Assembly: GCA_000828075.3 (NCBI GenBank)
Contig: JXCB02000001.1
Span: 825,670-889,669, forward strand
DNA length: 64,000 nucleotides
Direction of reading: 5' to 3'
From: Tolypothrix campylonemoides VB511288
GTDB taxonomy: Bacteria; Cyanobacteriota; Cyanobacteriia; Cyanobacteriales; Nostocaceae
Shown here: positions 1 through 9,238 of the stretch, piece by piece
How the letters are laid out: every line of letters begins with the position of its first letter
Position numbering within the stretch: position 1 is the first letter of the stretch
Notes under the pieces: model-generated
The model's database searches: none
What the model was told of the DNA's origin: nothing
Seen by the model: only the letters and a program-made list of their open reading frames with translations
Position numbers and translations under genes: made by a program

Positions 1-18
1 TAGGAGAAATACTAAATC

Positions 19-222
19 ATGAGCGCTACAACACCCGTTGCTTGGTTGCAATTAATCCATCGCAAAACTCGCTTATTAGTTACAATTACTGGCGTGACCT
101 TTGCTGTGATGTTGATGTTTATTCAATTGGGTTTTCGAGACTGACTTTTTGAAGATGCTGTCACCTTTCATAAAACAAGACCTGCTCGTATGAAACTACA
201 GTATACAATGTATGAAATTTAA
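19..222 (+). pseudogene. devC-like ABC permease, 5' fragment with internal stop
   Basis: Reading from the ATG at 19 gives a DevC-type N-terminus (AWLQLIHRKTRLLV..., then a hydrophobic segment ending in MFIQLGFRD). DevC is the membrane permease of the DevBCA exporter, which is used for heterocyst glycolipid export in Nostocales. An in-frame TGA at 142-144 stands where homologues have Ala (RD-stop-LFEDAV). Similarity resumes for about 11 codons after it and is lost near 177; the frame closes at 222. Only the first transmembrane helix remains, so the piece cannot work. The fragment identity is recognised from the family pattern, not from a search. Confidence 0.7.
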
Positions 223-292
223 CTTTATTAGCTTTGATGAACTTTTCGTTACATACTTATAAATTTTCCCGCCGGCTTACTTAGTGTAAAAA

Positions 293-1756
293 ATGATTCC
301 AGAAATTGAGCCAGGAACTATAATACACAGTCGTTATCAGATTCAGAAATTGCTTGGTAAGGGAGAATTTGGACGAACTTACCTAGCATTCGATAATCAG
401 CGATTTGATGAACCTTGTGTTTTGAAAGAGTTGGTACCGAAAACATCAAAAGAAGAAAACCTCTGTAAATTTAGGAACTTATTTGAGCGTGAAGCAAAAG
501 TTCTATACCAAATTGAGCATCCTCAAGTTCCCAAATTTTTAGCTTGGTTTACGGATAACCAACGAATGTTCATCATTCAGCAATATGTTAACGGCAAAAC
601 TTATTCAGAAATTTTGTCTGATCGCATTGCAAAGATTGGACAGCCATTTTCTGAAACAGAAGTGAGAACATGGTTGATGGATGTATTGTCAGTTTTAGAG
701 TATCTCCACGAGCGCAAAATAATTCACAGAGATATTTCACTCGATAATATCATGCAACCTCATAATCAATCTAAACCTGTGCTGATTGATTTTGGGGCAG
801 TTAAAGAGAATTTTACCCAGATTATATCTTCCGCTCCTCTAAGTGATTTTAACTCAACTCGCTACTCAGTAATTGGCAGGTTTGGTTACTCTCCACCTGA
901 GCTATTACGTTTAGGGCTTTGCTATCCCTCTAGTGATTTTTATGCACTTGGTGTTTGTGCAGTGATTCTTTTAACTGGAAAAATGCCACATCTTCTCTTA
1001 GATGAATTACTAAATTGGCAATGGCGCTCTCATGTGAGTATCTGTGATGATTTTGAAATAATTCTGCACAAAATGCTGGCGCAACAACCAATTGCACGCT
1101 TTCAGTCTGCTCAAGAAATTATCCTTGCCTTGAATAATCTACATAGTAATTCGCTTGTTTTACCTAGGTTTCAATTCCCAGTTACGCCCCCAATAGAAGA
1201 AATTCAAAATCCTCAAAAGGAAAAAGAAAATAAGAAAGCATTAGAAGAACTATCAATTTTACAAAATTTAGAACTTAAACTTAGAGAATCTAATGATACA
1301 AATGACAATATTTCTCCACCTTCATCTATTTATCTCAATTTAGATTTATCAGAGTATATAAAGCAAAAGTCTAGGGGAGATATTGAGAATTATAGTCGTG
1401 GCATTAACATTCGAGCAATAGGAACTAAAATTAACAACATTTGGACGAGAATGATTGCTAAATATGCAGCAAAAAAGCATGTAGGTAACAACAAAAATTT
1501 TCCGAAAATTAATACACAGGAGTTTTGGGAAAATATGCCTGCAAATAATTTGCACCTTTTAGAAATTATTAAACAAGAATTAACTAACTTTATTGGACCA
1601 ATTGCCAGCGTAATTATTAATGATAGTTTAGCATTTTATCCAGATTGTTCGCTCAAGGAACTTATCGAAATATTAGCAGCAGAAATTCCCGATAAACTAA
1701 CGGCAGAACAATTTCAAAAGGACATATATAACCTGATTAAAACAACGAAGACTTAA
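293..1756 (+). CDS. Serine/threonine protein kinase (cyanobacterial Pkn2/Hanks type)
   Basis: This 487-aa protein has a complete N-terminal kinase domain at about residues 15-280. It shows the glycine loop GKGEFGRTYLA, Lys45 in VLKEL, the catalytic loop HRDISLDN with Asp147, DFG with Asp166, and GYSPPELL in the activation/APE region. Ser replaces the usual Lys after HRD-I, which is common in this cyanobacterial branch. After a low-complexity linker rich in Glu, Lys and Asn, the last 80 residues (EFWENMPANNLHLL... to the end) form a helical module often attached to such kinases. No transmembrane segment is visible, so it is probably cytoplasmic. It stands alone between two pseudogene patches; substrates are unknown. 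Confidence 0.9.
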   Translation: MIPEIEPGTIIHSRYQIQKLLGKGEFGRTYLAFDNQRFDEPCVLKELVPKTSKEENLCKFRNLFEREAKVLYQIEHPQVPKFLAWFTDNQRMFIIQQYVNGKTYSEILSDRIAKIGQPFSETEVRTWLMDVLSVLEYLHERKIIHRDISLDNIMQPHNQSKPVLIDFGAVKENFTQIISSAPLSDFNSTRYSVIGRFGYSPPELLRLGLCYPSSDFYALGVCAVILLTGKMPHLLLDELLNWQWRSHVSICDDFEIILHKMLAQQPIARFQSAQEIILALNNLHSNSLVLPRFQFPVTPPIEEIQNPQKEKENKKALEELSILQNLELKLRESNDTNDNISPPSSIYLNLDLSEYIKQKSRGDIENYSRGINIRAIGTKINNIWTRMIAKYAAKKHVGNNKNFPKINTQEFWENMPANNLHLLEIIKQELTNFIGPIASVIINDSLAFYPDCSLKELIEILAAEIPDKLTAEQFQKDIYNLIKTTKT

Positions 1757-1767
1757 CCGTAGTCTAA

Positions 1768-1902
1768 AGATGCCGAGAAATTATCTCAGAATGGTTACAA
1801 GACATGGGTTTGGAATTAAAGCTAAGCAAAACGAGACTAACCCATATTTTAAACAAGTATCGAAAGGAAAAGCCAGGATTGGACTTTCTTATAATTCTTT
1901 GA
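1768..1902 (+). pseudogene. Group II intron reverse transcriptase/maturase fragment
   Basis: In frame from 1768 the translation includes REIISEWLQDMGLELK, then SKTRLTHIL and GLDFL. This is the stretch of LtrA-type intron reverse transcriptases just before the GFxxR region. Only about 40 codons remain; stops flank both sides. It is a scrap of a former group II intron, lying 3' of the kinase and next to other transposon debris. Confidence 0.7.
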
Positions 1903-1954
1903 CTTGTGATTGTAATTGCCCTATTAGGTTCAGTAATAAGCATACCGACAGTTG

Positions 1955-2230
1955 TTGGCAACCCTAGATCCGATGGGAATGCCATTGGTCAGCGCTACTG
2001 TTGAAGGTAATGGAGCCGATGATCCATTATATTTTCCCACTTGGCAGAAAATGGTAAAAGTGATTGGACACAAAAAATTTGTCTTCATCGCTACAGAATT
2101 TGTGGCTTGATGTTCTTGTTAAATTTGGCGTTGCGGGTGTATACCCTCATGGAGTTTGTGGTGCGACAAGCACTTCTAGAAACTCAACAATCCTTACCTG
2201 GTCTTTATGATGGCAATCCAACTGTAGCTT
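1955..2230 (+). pseudogene. IS1634/IS4-like transposase remnants (two pieces)
   Basis: Frame 1955-2110 reads LATLDPMGMPLVSATVEGN and then GADDPLYFPTWQKMVKVIG. This is the region of IS1634-type (DUF4277-associated) transposases around a catalytic Asp. A second piece in another frame, about 2107-2230, reads LLNLALRVYTLMEFVVRQAL and SLPGLYDGNPT, resembling the extreme C-terminus of the same family. Everything between is deleted. The second piece now runs in frame into the TnpB remnant that follows, making a meaningless chimeric reading frame. Confidence 0.6.
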
Positions 2231-2238
2231 CTAATCGT

Positions 2239-2953
2239 CCTAGAGTTGGTGTTGATATTGGAATCAAAGAGTTAGCTGTTTGCTCCAACGCTAAAGTGTT
2301 CAGCAATCCCAAAGCTTATACACGTTTAAGTAAGAGAATGAAACGCTTACGACGTCGTGTGAGCAACAAAACAAAAGGTTCTAAAAATAGGACTAAAGGT
2401 GTAAGAAAACTTGCCAGAGTACACACAAAAGTTAGCAATATTCGCAAAGATGCTAAGAGCAAACTGACTAACTATCGCGGCTTCGAACCACAGCGAAATA
2501 AAGATAGAAGATTTGTCAGTGAAAGCATTTTTAAAGAATCACAAGTTAGCTGGCGCTATTGCTGATTGTGCGATGTATGAGTTTCGTAGACAGTTAGAGT
2601 ACAAAACAGAGAAATTTGGAAGCAAGCTAACTCTGATAGATAGGATGTTTCCTAGCTGTCAAATTTGCTCTAACTGTGGTAAACATCGTCATAAAATGCC
2701 ACTAAAAAACCGCGTGTACATCTGTCCCGAATGTGGTCACACTGAGGATAGAGACCTGAACGCGGCTAAGAATATAGACCGATGGTTTGATGGGATTTTC
2801 ATCCCTGAAAGGTCAGAAACGGTAAGCTCTACCGGGTTTGGCTGTGGAGCGGATAAACCTCTTAGTAGTCATACTAAGACCGCGATGAAGCAGGAAGTTA
2901 ACACCAAAACTACTTTTGTCCAGTTAAATCTAGATATTGGTAGCTTTGGATAG
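2239..2953 (+). pseudogene. tnpB: TnpB (IS200/IS605 family) pseudogene, 5'-truncated and frameshifted
   Basis: The reading starts inside the RuvC-like nuclease domain (VGVDIGIKELAV). It continues through KRLRRRVSNKTKGSKN and breaks near 2473, where the frame must shift (one base gained or two lost). It then resumes as SNHSEIKIEDLSVKAF and LAGAIADCAMYEFRRQLEYK. The zinc-ribbon cysteines (CQICSNCG...YICPECG) and the final EDRDLNAAKN motif follow. All three RuvC acidic positions (D, E, D) survive across the two frames, so the break is recent. The N-terminal targeting domain is missing. TnpB is an RNA-guided DNA nuclease of IS605-type elements; this copy is dead. Confidence 0.85.
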
Positions 2954-2982
2954 GTTTAACAGAGCGGTTGCTTACCGTTGAT

Positions 2983-3717
2983 TTAACTAGCACTCAGGTA
3001 AGCTTCTAATGCTTCGGAACCACCAACGAGTTTGCCATCAACAAACACTTGAGGAACAGTTGATGCACCTGTGACAGCTTGTAACGTACGAGGTGTCACA
3101 TCTTTACCCAAAACAATTTCTTCGTAATCAATCCCACGATCTGTGAGCATTTCTTTGGCACGGGCACAGTAAGGACAACCTGCTCTTGTAAACAGAGAAA
3201 CCAATTGAGGTTTCGCTGCTTCAGGGTTGATGTGTTTAAGCATTGTTTCTGCATCAGACACCTTAAAGGGGTCACCTGGTTCATCTGGCTCAATGAACAT
3301 CTTTTCAATCACCCCATCTTTCACCAACATGGAATAGCGCCAAGACCGTTTGCCAAACCCTAAGTCTGTTTTATCCACAAGCATTCCCATGCCTTCAGTG
3401 AATTCACCATTGCCATCCGGTATAAAAGTTATATTTTGTGCTTGTTGATCCTTCGCCCATTCATTCATCACAAAAGCATCATTGACGGAGATACAGACGA
3501 TATCGTCCACGCCATTTTCTTTAAAAACTTTTGCCAACTGGTTATAACCAGGAACATGAGTTGATGAGCAAGTGGGAGTAAACGCTCCTGGCAGAGAAAA
3601 AACTATTACGGTTTTACCTGCGAATAAATCATCGGTTGTTACATTTACCCACTTATTATCCTCACGCACGCGAAAGGTAACATTGGGAACTCTTTGTCCT
3701 TCTCGATTCGACAACAT
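2983..3717 (-). CDS. Hybrid peroxiredoxin 5-glutaredoxin (glutathione-dependent peroxidase)
   Basis: This 244-aa protein joins a Prx5-type peroxiredoxin (residues 1 to about 160; peroxidatic Cys50 in [15 protein letters not shown]) to a C-terminal glutaredoxin (about 168-244; redox motif CPYC near residue 180, then STVPQVF and GG). Such fusions reduce hydroperoxides with electrons passed from glutathione through the built-in Grx domain. The length matches the hybrid family. A good ribosome-binding site (GGAGG) lies 7-8 nt before the ATG. It is transcribed alone, toward the transposon debris. Confidence 0.93.
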   Translation of the reverse strand: MLSNREGQRVPNVTFRVREDNKWVNVTTDDLFAGKTVIVFSLPGAFTPTCSSTHVPGYNQLAKVFKENGVDDIVCISVNDAFVMNEWAKDQQAQNITFIPDGNGEFTEGMGMLVDKTDLGFGKRSWRYSMLVKDGVIEKMFIEPDEPGDPFKVSDAETMLKHINPEAAKPQLVSLFTRAGCPYCARAKEMLTDRGIDYEEIVLGKDVTPRTLQAVTGASTVPQVFVDGKLVGGSEALEAYLSAS

Positions 3718-4106
3718 TGGGTTTGCCTCCTTAGTGAATCTCCTGATTAATCATACTCATAACGAATACGAGTTAGCAAGAGTAAATGTCCTCAGTTATT
3801 GTAAAGCACCCGGTTGCTTAAAAAACTACAGCAGCAAAAGAAGTTGAGCGTAGACTCCAAGCGTCACCTGATTTTGAAGGGATGGGACAAAAATTAACAG
3901 TTACCAGTTATCAGTTACCAGTTACCAGTTATTCACTGTTCAATGTCCCAAAATTTCTTGTGGTGCGGGCCGAACAGCCCGCTATTAACAAAGAACGGGC
4001 AGGATGCCCATCCCACTGTTAGGGGATAATTTATTTTTTGCAGTTCCCTTATCTCTTCTCCTCAGTCTGCAACTGACGGTTCTAAAGAGGAGCAAACGGG
4101 GAACAA
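3718..4106. other. Intergenic region with a heptamer tract and a decayed dispersed element
   Basis: It lies between two divergently transcribed genes and must hold both promoters, though none is clear by eye. A tandem heptamer tract (CAGTTAC/CAGTTAT, about five units) lies at 3899-3933. At about 3988-4052 a GGGCAGGATGCCCATCCCAC palindrome is followed by ATAATTTATTTTTTG and a TTCCCTTA end, matching half of the element at 57857-58028. Confidence 0.6.
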
Positions 4107-4505
4107 ATGAGCCAGACAAAAGATGCGCCACCGACAATCCTGATGATGGAACTAGATGACGACACGCGCCCGCTCCTGAAGCTAAACCTTAGTAACTGGG
4201 GCTACCGCGTGATTTCAGCGCTACAAGAAGAAGACGCGATCGCCCTAGCGCGTGGTGCGTGCGATCGCCCTGACCTGATTTTGCTCAACCAGGTCAATCT
4301 GCCGATAGACGAGGTTCTTAACATGAGGCGGCGCATCCGTCAAGGCGCAGAACTCAAGAGCAGCACGCCGATTGTCGTCATGGCTGAGCAGTACGGGGAG
4401 GATGTGGAAGGCAAGGACGTTAAAGTGGGCGAAAGTGAGTACGTGACCTACCTGGAAGATGGGCAGCAGTTGATGAATCTCCTACACCGTCTTTGCCCGC
4501 TCTAA
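4107..4505 (+). CDS. Degenerate response-regulator receiver protein
   Basis: The 132-aa protein keeps the receiver-fold pattern: TILMMELDDD at beta-1, GYRVISA at beta-2, RPDLILLNQ at beta-3 and TPIVVMAE at beta-4. The phospho-acceptor position in LILLDxxLP is Asn61, and the conserved Lys after beta-5 is not apparent (YVTYLED). Asp17 and Asp18 at the acidic pocket remain. It is therefore probably not phosphorylated in the normal way and may act as a constitutive docking module. There is no output domain. GGGG lies a few bases before the ATG. Base composition is visibly GC-richer than the neighbours. Confidence 0.75.
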   Translation: MSQTKDAPPTILMMELDDDTRPLLKLNLSNWGYRVISALQEEDAIALARGACDRPDLILLNQVNLPIDEVLNMRRRIRQGAELKSSTPIVVMAEQYGEDVEGKDVKVGESEYVTYLEDGQQLMNLLHRLCPL

Positions 4506-4512
4506 ATGCAGT

Positions 4513-5865
4513 TTAAATCCAAATATCAGACGTGCAATCGCCACCAGGATAACGTATCTCATGAGCGCGAGATGGGCCTGCTGGTTCTTTGCCAAAGTCA
4601 ATATAGAAATTCTCGTTGATTTTCAATCCCCCGTTTTCAGTGTCGCAGTCAATTTGTAGTAGATATGAGCCAGCCTTGGATAAGTCAGGGTAAAACTGAT
4701 TGTCCCAAGTGCTAAACAGGGAATTGGTGACATAAAGGCGCTTGCCATCGAGACTCAGTTGCAGCATTTGCGGTCCACCAGCCAAATTTTTGCCTTTACT
4801 TTCCTCACTCTTGCCCAACAAGCCACCAACCCAAACTTGACCTGTGAGTTTGGGATGCGAGGGGTCGCTGATGTCGTATTGGCGTATATCTCCGTGCAGC
4901 CAGTTGGAGAAATAGACATAGCGATCGTCCATTGAAAGTAGGATATCAGTAATCAAAGATGGTACAGGAATGGGCCAGCCTTCCACTTCAACTGATGGTA
5001 CATCAATCACTTTCTCGACTTGCCAATGGCCGTTGGGCTTGTGCCAATGCCAAACATTACTGCTGAGTGCAGCACCAACGAACCCGTGAGTGCTATCGGG
5101 GTTATGGTGAAAGCGCACTTCTAGGGGGATTAATCCTTCGTCACCCAAGTCAAAACTTTGAATAATTTCGTGTTTCGACCAATCCCAAAAATGCAGTTGG
5201 GAACCGTAATTTCCAGCCGCTACATCCTTGAGGTCAAAGCCGGGATAGTAGGTTTTGGGTGCGCCCCACTCGCTACTCACCATGACATTATGACGCGGCT
5301 GGTACCAAAAGTCGTAATTAAAGCGCATACCGTTGGCTTGGCGTTCCCAACGTCCAGCAATATCAAAATTTTCATCAAGTAACAAAAAGCCACCAGGTCC
5401 ATTCCCTTCGCTGTCACCCAGCATGGAAATCATCACATGACTATCAGCTAGGCAGTGTACGGTATGGGGAGCGGTGAGGTTAGTTTTTTCCTTGATTTCT
5501 TCAGGTTCAATGACTTTGTGAAGTTTCGGGGCTTTTGCATCTGCTGTATCTACGATGTGAATCCTGCTGGAACGTTGACCGGGAATCACCAAAAAGCGCC
5601 GAGATTTACTGCCATCATTGTGACAAGAACTACACGCATTCCAGCCAAAATGATGCAGTTCATCGCCAATATAAGGCATTGGCAGGCGGTGAATCACTTG
5701 CGAGTATGTCGGGGAGTTGGGATCAACGTCTACGGTTGCAAGATAATCCGGCTCTTCGATACCTGTACCTGTATAGAGTGCAATTGTATATAGTACCTTT
5801 TCGCGTTCCGCTTTCGTTGCGGCTTCTGGGGAAGCGTAGCCGGGACCGCAGCAAGCATGAGCCAT
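4513..5865 (-). CDS. Selenium-binding protein 56 family (SELENBP1/methanethiol oxidase-like)
   Basis: The 450-aa protein matches the SBP56 family over its full length. It starts [13 protein letters not shown] and has the conserved [18 protein letters not shown] metal/selenium-binding segment (about residues 66-82), followed by many beta-propeller blades ending in [10 protein letters not shown]. Human SELENBP1 oxidises methanethiol; bacterial members are linked to one-carbon sulfur compounds, but the substrate here is unknown. No signal peptide is present. It converges with the degenerate receiver gene, with the two stops only 7 nt apart. Confidence 0.92.
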   Translation of the reverse strand: MAHACCGPGYASPEAATKAEREKVLYTIALYTGTGIEEPDYLATVDVDPNSPTYSQVIHRLPMPYIGDELHHFGWNACSSCHNDGSKSRRFLVIPGQRSSRIHIVDTADAKAPKLHKVIEPEEIKEKTNLTAPHTVHCLADSHVMISMLGDSEGNGPGGFLLLDENFDIAGRWERQANGMRFNYDFWYQPRHNVMVSSEWGAPKTYYPGFDLKDVAAGNYGSQLHFWDWSKHEIIQSFDLGDEGLIPLEVRFHHNPDSTHGFVGAALSSNVWHWHKPNGHWQVEKVIDVPSVEVEGWPIPVPSLITDILLSMDDRYVYFSNWLHGDIRQYDISDPSHPKLTGQVWVGGLLGKSEESKGKNLAGGPQMLQLSLDGKRLYVTNSLFSTWDNQFYPDLSKAGSYLLQIDCDTENGGLKINENFYIDFGKEPAGPSRAHEIRYPGGDCTSDIWI

Positions 5866-5956
5866 ATTTTTATATCTCCAACAACTTCTGAATCACAATA
5901 CACAATCTTAATTTATATAGCGGTTTGCAACCCTTGAAGGTATAGAAAGAAATAAT

Positions 5957-5990
5957 GAACCACAGATGGACACAGATGGACACAGATAAA
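5957..5990. repeat. CACAGATGGA dispersed repeat
   Basis: Tandem CACAGATGGA units (AACCACAGATGGACACAGATGGACACAGAT) lie upstream of the SBP56 gene. The same sequence recurs at 62384-62411, and shorter versions recur at 24363, 18943 and 31612. It is one end of a dispersed cyanobacterial element whose other end reads CATCTGTGGTT. Confidence 0.75.
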
Positions 5991-6028
5991 TTTGTACTTC
6001 ATTCAATTGAGTTGCGCTATGTAAAAAA

Positions 6029-6640
6029 CTACAGCCAAATTTGTAAGCCCAATTCTTTTAAATATCTTAAGCCCAACACAATCTGCTCACGTCTACCCCA
6101 AAGCTCTAAATCAAACCAGCCGTCATTTTCAGTATTTTTATCTAATATTGCTCCGGTAATGTTAACAGTTAATCCATAACAAGAAATCAAGCCTGCAATG
6201 ACCGGATAAGAACTATAGTTTTTAGGAATACAAACTTGAAATTTAGCACGAGTTGTTTGTCCTTCTACCATAGTCAAAGCAGCTTTTTTTTCATTGTCCT
6301 CAATTTCGTCACTTGCATTGCTATTTGCACATAAAAGTTGTAACTTATCTCTGTTTTTTTCTGGAAGGCTTTTGAGGTCTAACTGCAAAATCTCTATATT
6401 CAGTTCTTGAAGATAGGCAAGACCTGCTTGTACTTGTTGAGAAATTCCTTGAATTTCAAGATGAAACCAACCATCGTCTTCTGTATGAGCTTCTAAAAGA
6501 GCTGCTGCAATGTTGATTGTTAAATCGTAACGAGAAATTAATCGCGAGACAATGGGTTGGCGATAGTAATGCTGAGGAACTTTAATGTAGATATGACCTA
6601 ATGTGGTATGAAAAATTGTAGATAATGCCATCAGCCTCAT
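6029..6640 (-). CDS. Tandem NIL-domain protein
   Basis: The 203-aa protein contains two NIL-type ferredoxin-like domains: about residues 15-95 (IYIKVPQHYYRQPIVSRLIS... DDGWFHLEIQG) and 128-203 (FQVCIPKNYSSYPVIAGLIS... NDGWFDLELWG). NIL domains are found after ABC ATPases of methionine uptake and, as here, as stand-alone small proteins next to ferredoxins in cyanobacteria. Single-domain versions of about 90-140 aa are usual, so the duplication is a small oddity. The role is unknown, possibly binding of a small ligand or metal. The start could also be the second Met at residue 4. Confidence 0.8.
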   Translation of the reverse strand: MRLMALSTIFHTTLGHIYIKVPQHYYRQPIVSRLISRYDLTINIAAALLEAHTEDDGWFHLEIQGISQQVQAGLAYLQELNIEILQLDLKSLPEKNRDKLQLLCANSNASDEIEDNEKKAALTMVEGQTTRAKFQVCIPKNYSSYPVIAGLISCYGLTVNITGAILDKNTENDGWFDLELWGRREQIVLGLRYLKELGLQIWL

Positions 6641-6895
6641 TCCTCAAATTATCAGCAGTTTCACGAGCTGATACAAATCAAAAATTCCCCTAACCTTTGA
6701 AATTCTCAACGGTAGAGTTATAAACATCAGTATTTTTATAGATTTACTGTAGATTATCATAACTCATTTTTCTTCTCACAAGGTAGAGGAAATTGCAGCC
6801 ATTACGACTTTAGGAAGAGAGTCTTAAGGTAGATGAGTTTTAGTCGCAGTTATTTCACCTTGGTGTAGAAGAGATGCTGTATGGAGGTAGGCGCG

Positions 6896-7126
6896 ATGGT
6901 TAATGACCGACGAGACAAGTCTGGCTTGGTACACCAGTTTAAGAAACTCCAGCAACAAGTCTCCTTCAGTTTAACTCCAAAGCGCGATCGCCCGGGCGGC
7001 TCGTGTGAAGCATCGCGCCTTAGGATACTCTTGGGCGCATTTTTGGAATTAAAGATACCGCTCTTTTGCAAGCAGTTAGAGTGCGATCGCTATCCCATAT
7101 TAGACAGCAATGCTACTAGACCTTAA
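6896..7126 (+). CDS. Small hypothetical protein (uncertain)
   Basis: An open frame of 76 codons begins at an ATG with a strong ribosome-binding site (GGAGGT, about 8 nt upstream). The first half (MVNDRRDKSGLVHQFKKLQ) looks protein-like and amphipathic. The second half crosses two HIP1-type sites and a Cys-rich stretch with no recognisable family. It may be a real small gene with a decayed 3' end, or chance. The surrounding 6641-7344 holds nothing else I can identify. Confidence 0.35.
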   Translation: MVNDRRDKSGLVHQFKKLQQQVSFSLTPKRDRPGGSCEASRLRILLGAFLELKIPLFCKQLECDRYPILDSNATRP

Positions 7127-7344
7127 ACTTCCACAATAAACTTTCATAATGGGGGTTTGAAGTTTTTGCTTGGATAAGGCAACAATCTTATGGGAAACAT
7201 CTACTGATAGTGGTCTTAACTTCTTATAACCAGCTCAACATTAATCGAGCCTATGCTTTTAAACCAAACTCCTATTTATTTCAATCGATACCAGAATTTA
7301 TTTGTAGTATTTAATACATAACTGAGTCAGAGAGTGTATAACAG

Positions 7345-7797
7345 ATGACAAGGGGAGCTTTGCAACAGAAAACAATTTTAGTCGTTGACGACGAATCCTC
7401 CGACCAATTTCTGATTCAAAGAGCATTTAGTCAACTTAGTCCAGAATTTGATCTCCAAGTTGTACAAAGCGCAGAAGATGCGATTCGTTATTTAGAAGGT
7501 AAGGAACCGTATCAGGATCGGGGAAAATACCCCTTACCCGTTTTAGTTCTGCTGGACTTAAGACTTCCTGGAATGTCAGGTTTGGATTTGCTCAAATGGA
7601 TACGACAACAATCGTATTTAGAGGAGTTAGCAATTATAGCTTTGACGGCTTACGGTAACCGTGATTTACCCCGCGCGTATGATTTAGGTATCGATTTTTA
7701 TTTGCTTAAACCAATACAAGCTAATAGTTTGGCTGAAATCTTATATGGACTTGGCTTATATGATAATGGTGATCAAAATGGTGCTCAAACACAGTAG
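7345..7797 (+). CDS. CheY-like response regulator, Rcp1 type
   Basis: The 150-aa protein is a single receiver domain with all key residues. The acidic pair is in VVDDESSD, the phospho-acceptor Asp in VLLDLRLPGMSG, Thr in ALTAYG and Lys in LLKPI. The long insert EGKEPYQDRGKYPLP before beta-3 is characteristic of Rcp1-type regulators, which pair with cyanobacterial phytochrome-like histidine kinases. No kinase gene is adjacent, so the partner is unknown. It has no output domain and presumably acts by protein contact. Confidence 0.9.
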   Translation: MTRGALQQKTILVVDDESSDQFLIQRAFSQLSPEFDLQVVQSAEDAIRYLEGKEPYQDRGKYPLPVLVLLDLRLPGMSGLDLLKWIRQQSYLEELAIIALTAYGNRDLPRAYDLGIDFYLLKPIQANSLAEILYGLGLYDNGDQNGAQTQ

Positions 7798-8094
7798 GCT
7801 TTCACCTTTCAACCGCTCATAGAAATCTGGACAAAGCTACCCAATGGTAGCCAAATCTAGACAACGACAATTAGTAAGTTATGGGTAGTTTTGTTGATAA
7901 ATTGAGTTACAGTTTCTAACCCGTAAAGCTAAATTTTTATGGTCGATTCCACGACGATGCGCAAAAGCCAATACGGTTGAGTTAAGAATTTTGGTGAGAT
8001 TGGGTGATGTGTAGAGACGAGAGATGGCGCGTCTCTACATTATCCTCCTCATAAGGGTTCTGGTCTTATCACCAAGCGTATTGGACTATAGTTG
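7798..8094. other. Intergenic region with an outward-facing hairpin repeat
   Basis: Convergent spacer between the Rcp1-like gene and hdeD. It contains the GTAGAGACG...CGTCTCTAC hairpin (8011-8038), which recurs at 28054-28083 and 50499-50526, and a TTCTGGTCTTATCACC motif near 8057 similar to sequences at 31241 and 50531. The hairpin may serve as a transcription end for both genes. Confidence 0.6.
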
Positions 8095-8694
8095 TTATGC
8101 TTGTGCTGCGCCTTCAGAATGATTCAGGGCATAACGACTATTGAATGATAGCATTACGCGTGAAATACCGGTGGAGAAAACGCTAGCACCTACCAATGTG
8201 CCAATTACCCAAGGTGCATTGAAGGGCCACTGGAACCAAATCATTGCGCCTAAAACCAGGGTAATAATGGCGTTACCCAGTGCCCAAGTCCAGTTTTGTT
8301 GTGGACGCAACCGGAATGCCAAAACAAGCTCAAATACGCCTTCTGTAAGCAGAAAGCTACCTAACAACAGAGTTAGTGTGAGAACTCCTGTCAAGGGATA
8401 AACAAACAGCATCACGCCCGTTGCAAAGTAGAGGATACTAAGCAGGAGTTTCCAAACAAAGCCTCCTTCATGGCGGGTTTGAAACGCATAACTCAGCTTG
8501 GCTGCTGCAGAAGAAATCAGAATTAAAGCAATCCAAGTTTCAGCGAAGATTGTTGTAACTCTGGGCACAGCGACTGCTGCAATTCCTAGGACAATCAGGA
8601 GAATGCCAATCAACAGCGAGTTATTCGTACCCTTGTTGATATCACCTTTGTTGATATCACTCTTGTTGATATCACCAGAAACGTTGGTTGTCAT
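8095..8694 (-). CDS. HdeD family membrane protein (DUF308)
   Basis: The 199-aa integral membrane protein has six hydrophobic segments arranged as in HdeD/DUF308 proteins (LLIGILLIVLGIAAV, IALILISSAAA, LLSILYFATGVMLF, LTLLLGSFLLTEG and others). E. coli HdeD is linked to acid resistance; in cyanobacteria the role is undefined and may be membrane stress. The cytosolic N-terminus carries a threefold five-residue repeat (GDINK/SDINK/GDINK) encoded by near-identical 15-nt units. AAGGAAAAG precedes the ATG as a plausible RBS. Confidence 0.88.
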   Translation of the reverse strand: MTTNVSGDINKSDINKGDINKGTNNSLLIGILLIVLGIAAVAVPRVTTIFAETWIALILISSAAAKLSYAFQTRHEGGFVWKLLLSILYFATGVMLFVYPLTGVLTLTLLLGSFLLTEGVFELVLAFRLRPQQNWTWALGNAIITLVLGAMIWFQWPFNAPWVIGTLVGASVFSTGISRVMLSFNSRYALNHSEGAAQA

Positions 8695-9238
8695 AAAATC
8701 TTTTCCTTGTAGTTTATTGAACTCTATGATTTAGGCTAGAAAATTTCTTAAGAACTTTGTAGAACCCTAAGATATAAGCTGTACGAGGCTCTACCCCTCC
8801 CAAAACAGATGTATTAAAAGGCAAGAGGAAGTATGTTATTCCTCTACTCTCCTACCTAGTACACGACGGCGGAAATAAAGCTACCCTTCGGGTATGCCTA
8901 TGGCTGACGCCACGCCTTACGGCGAACGGCACGCTACGCGTTAGTGAAGTTCCTCCTTCGGAGGCACGCCAGTTGCCTGTGGAGGGAAACCCTCCTGCAG
9001 CAGGTTGTCGTTACCTCCTGCAGCGCTGGTTCACCATTCACTCATCAGCGAAAAGCCCACAGAATCAGCCTTTTGACTTTTGACTTTTGACTTTTGACTT
9101 CCAAAGCAGCGGTACTAGCCATATTTCCAGGATGAATTCTCCCCATTCTTCTGATGTCATTTATAGGGACGAAACGGCACGATCGCAACATACAGGAAAC
9201 TAATTCCTGTTTTGTCTCTCAAGAAGCGGAGGAATGGA
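8695..9238. other. Intergenic region with dispersed palindromic repeats and a heptamer tract
   Basis: 8868-9035 is a patchwork of short palindromic repeats (CTTCGGGTATGCCTATGGCT, GGCGAACGGCACGCTACGCG, CTCCTTCGGAGGCACGCC, GGGAAACCCTCCTGCAGC). Related blocks recur at 12961-13095, 31501-31560 and 57940-57990. 9071-9100 is a TTTTGAC heptamer tract (four units). The promoter for the gene at 9239 should lie in 9105-9230. Confidence 0.7.

Noticed and set aside
2041-2565. A 174-codon + strand gene
   Set aside because: Its parts are an IS1634-like C-terminus and a frameshifted TnpB; treated as two pseudogene pieces.
5455-5891. Open frames antisense to the SBP56 gene
   Set aside because: Shadow frames of a strongly conserved protein; no independent support.
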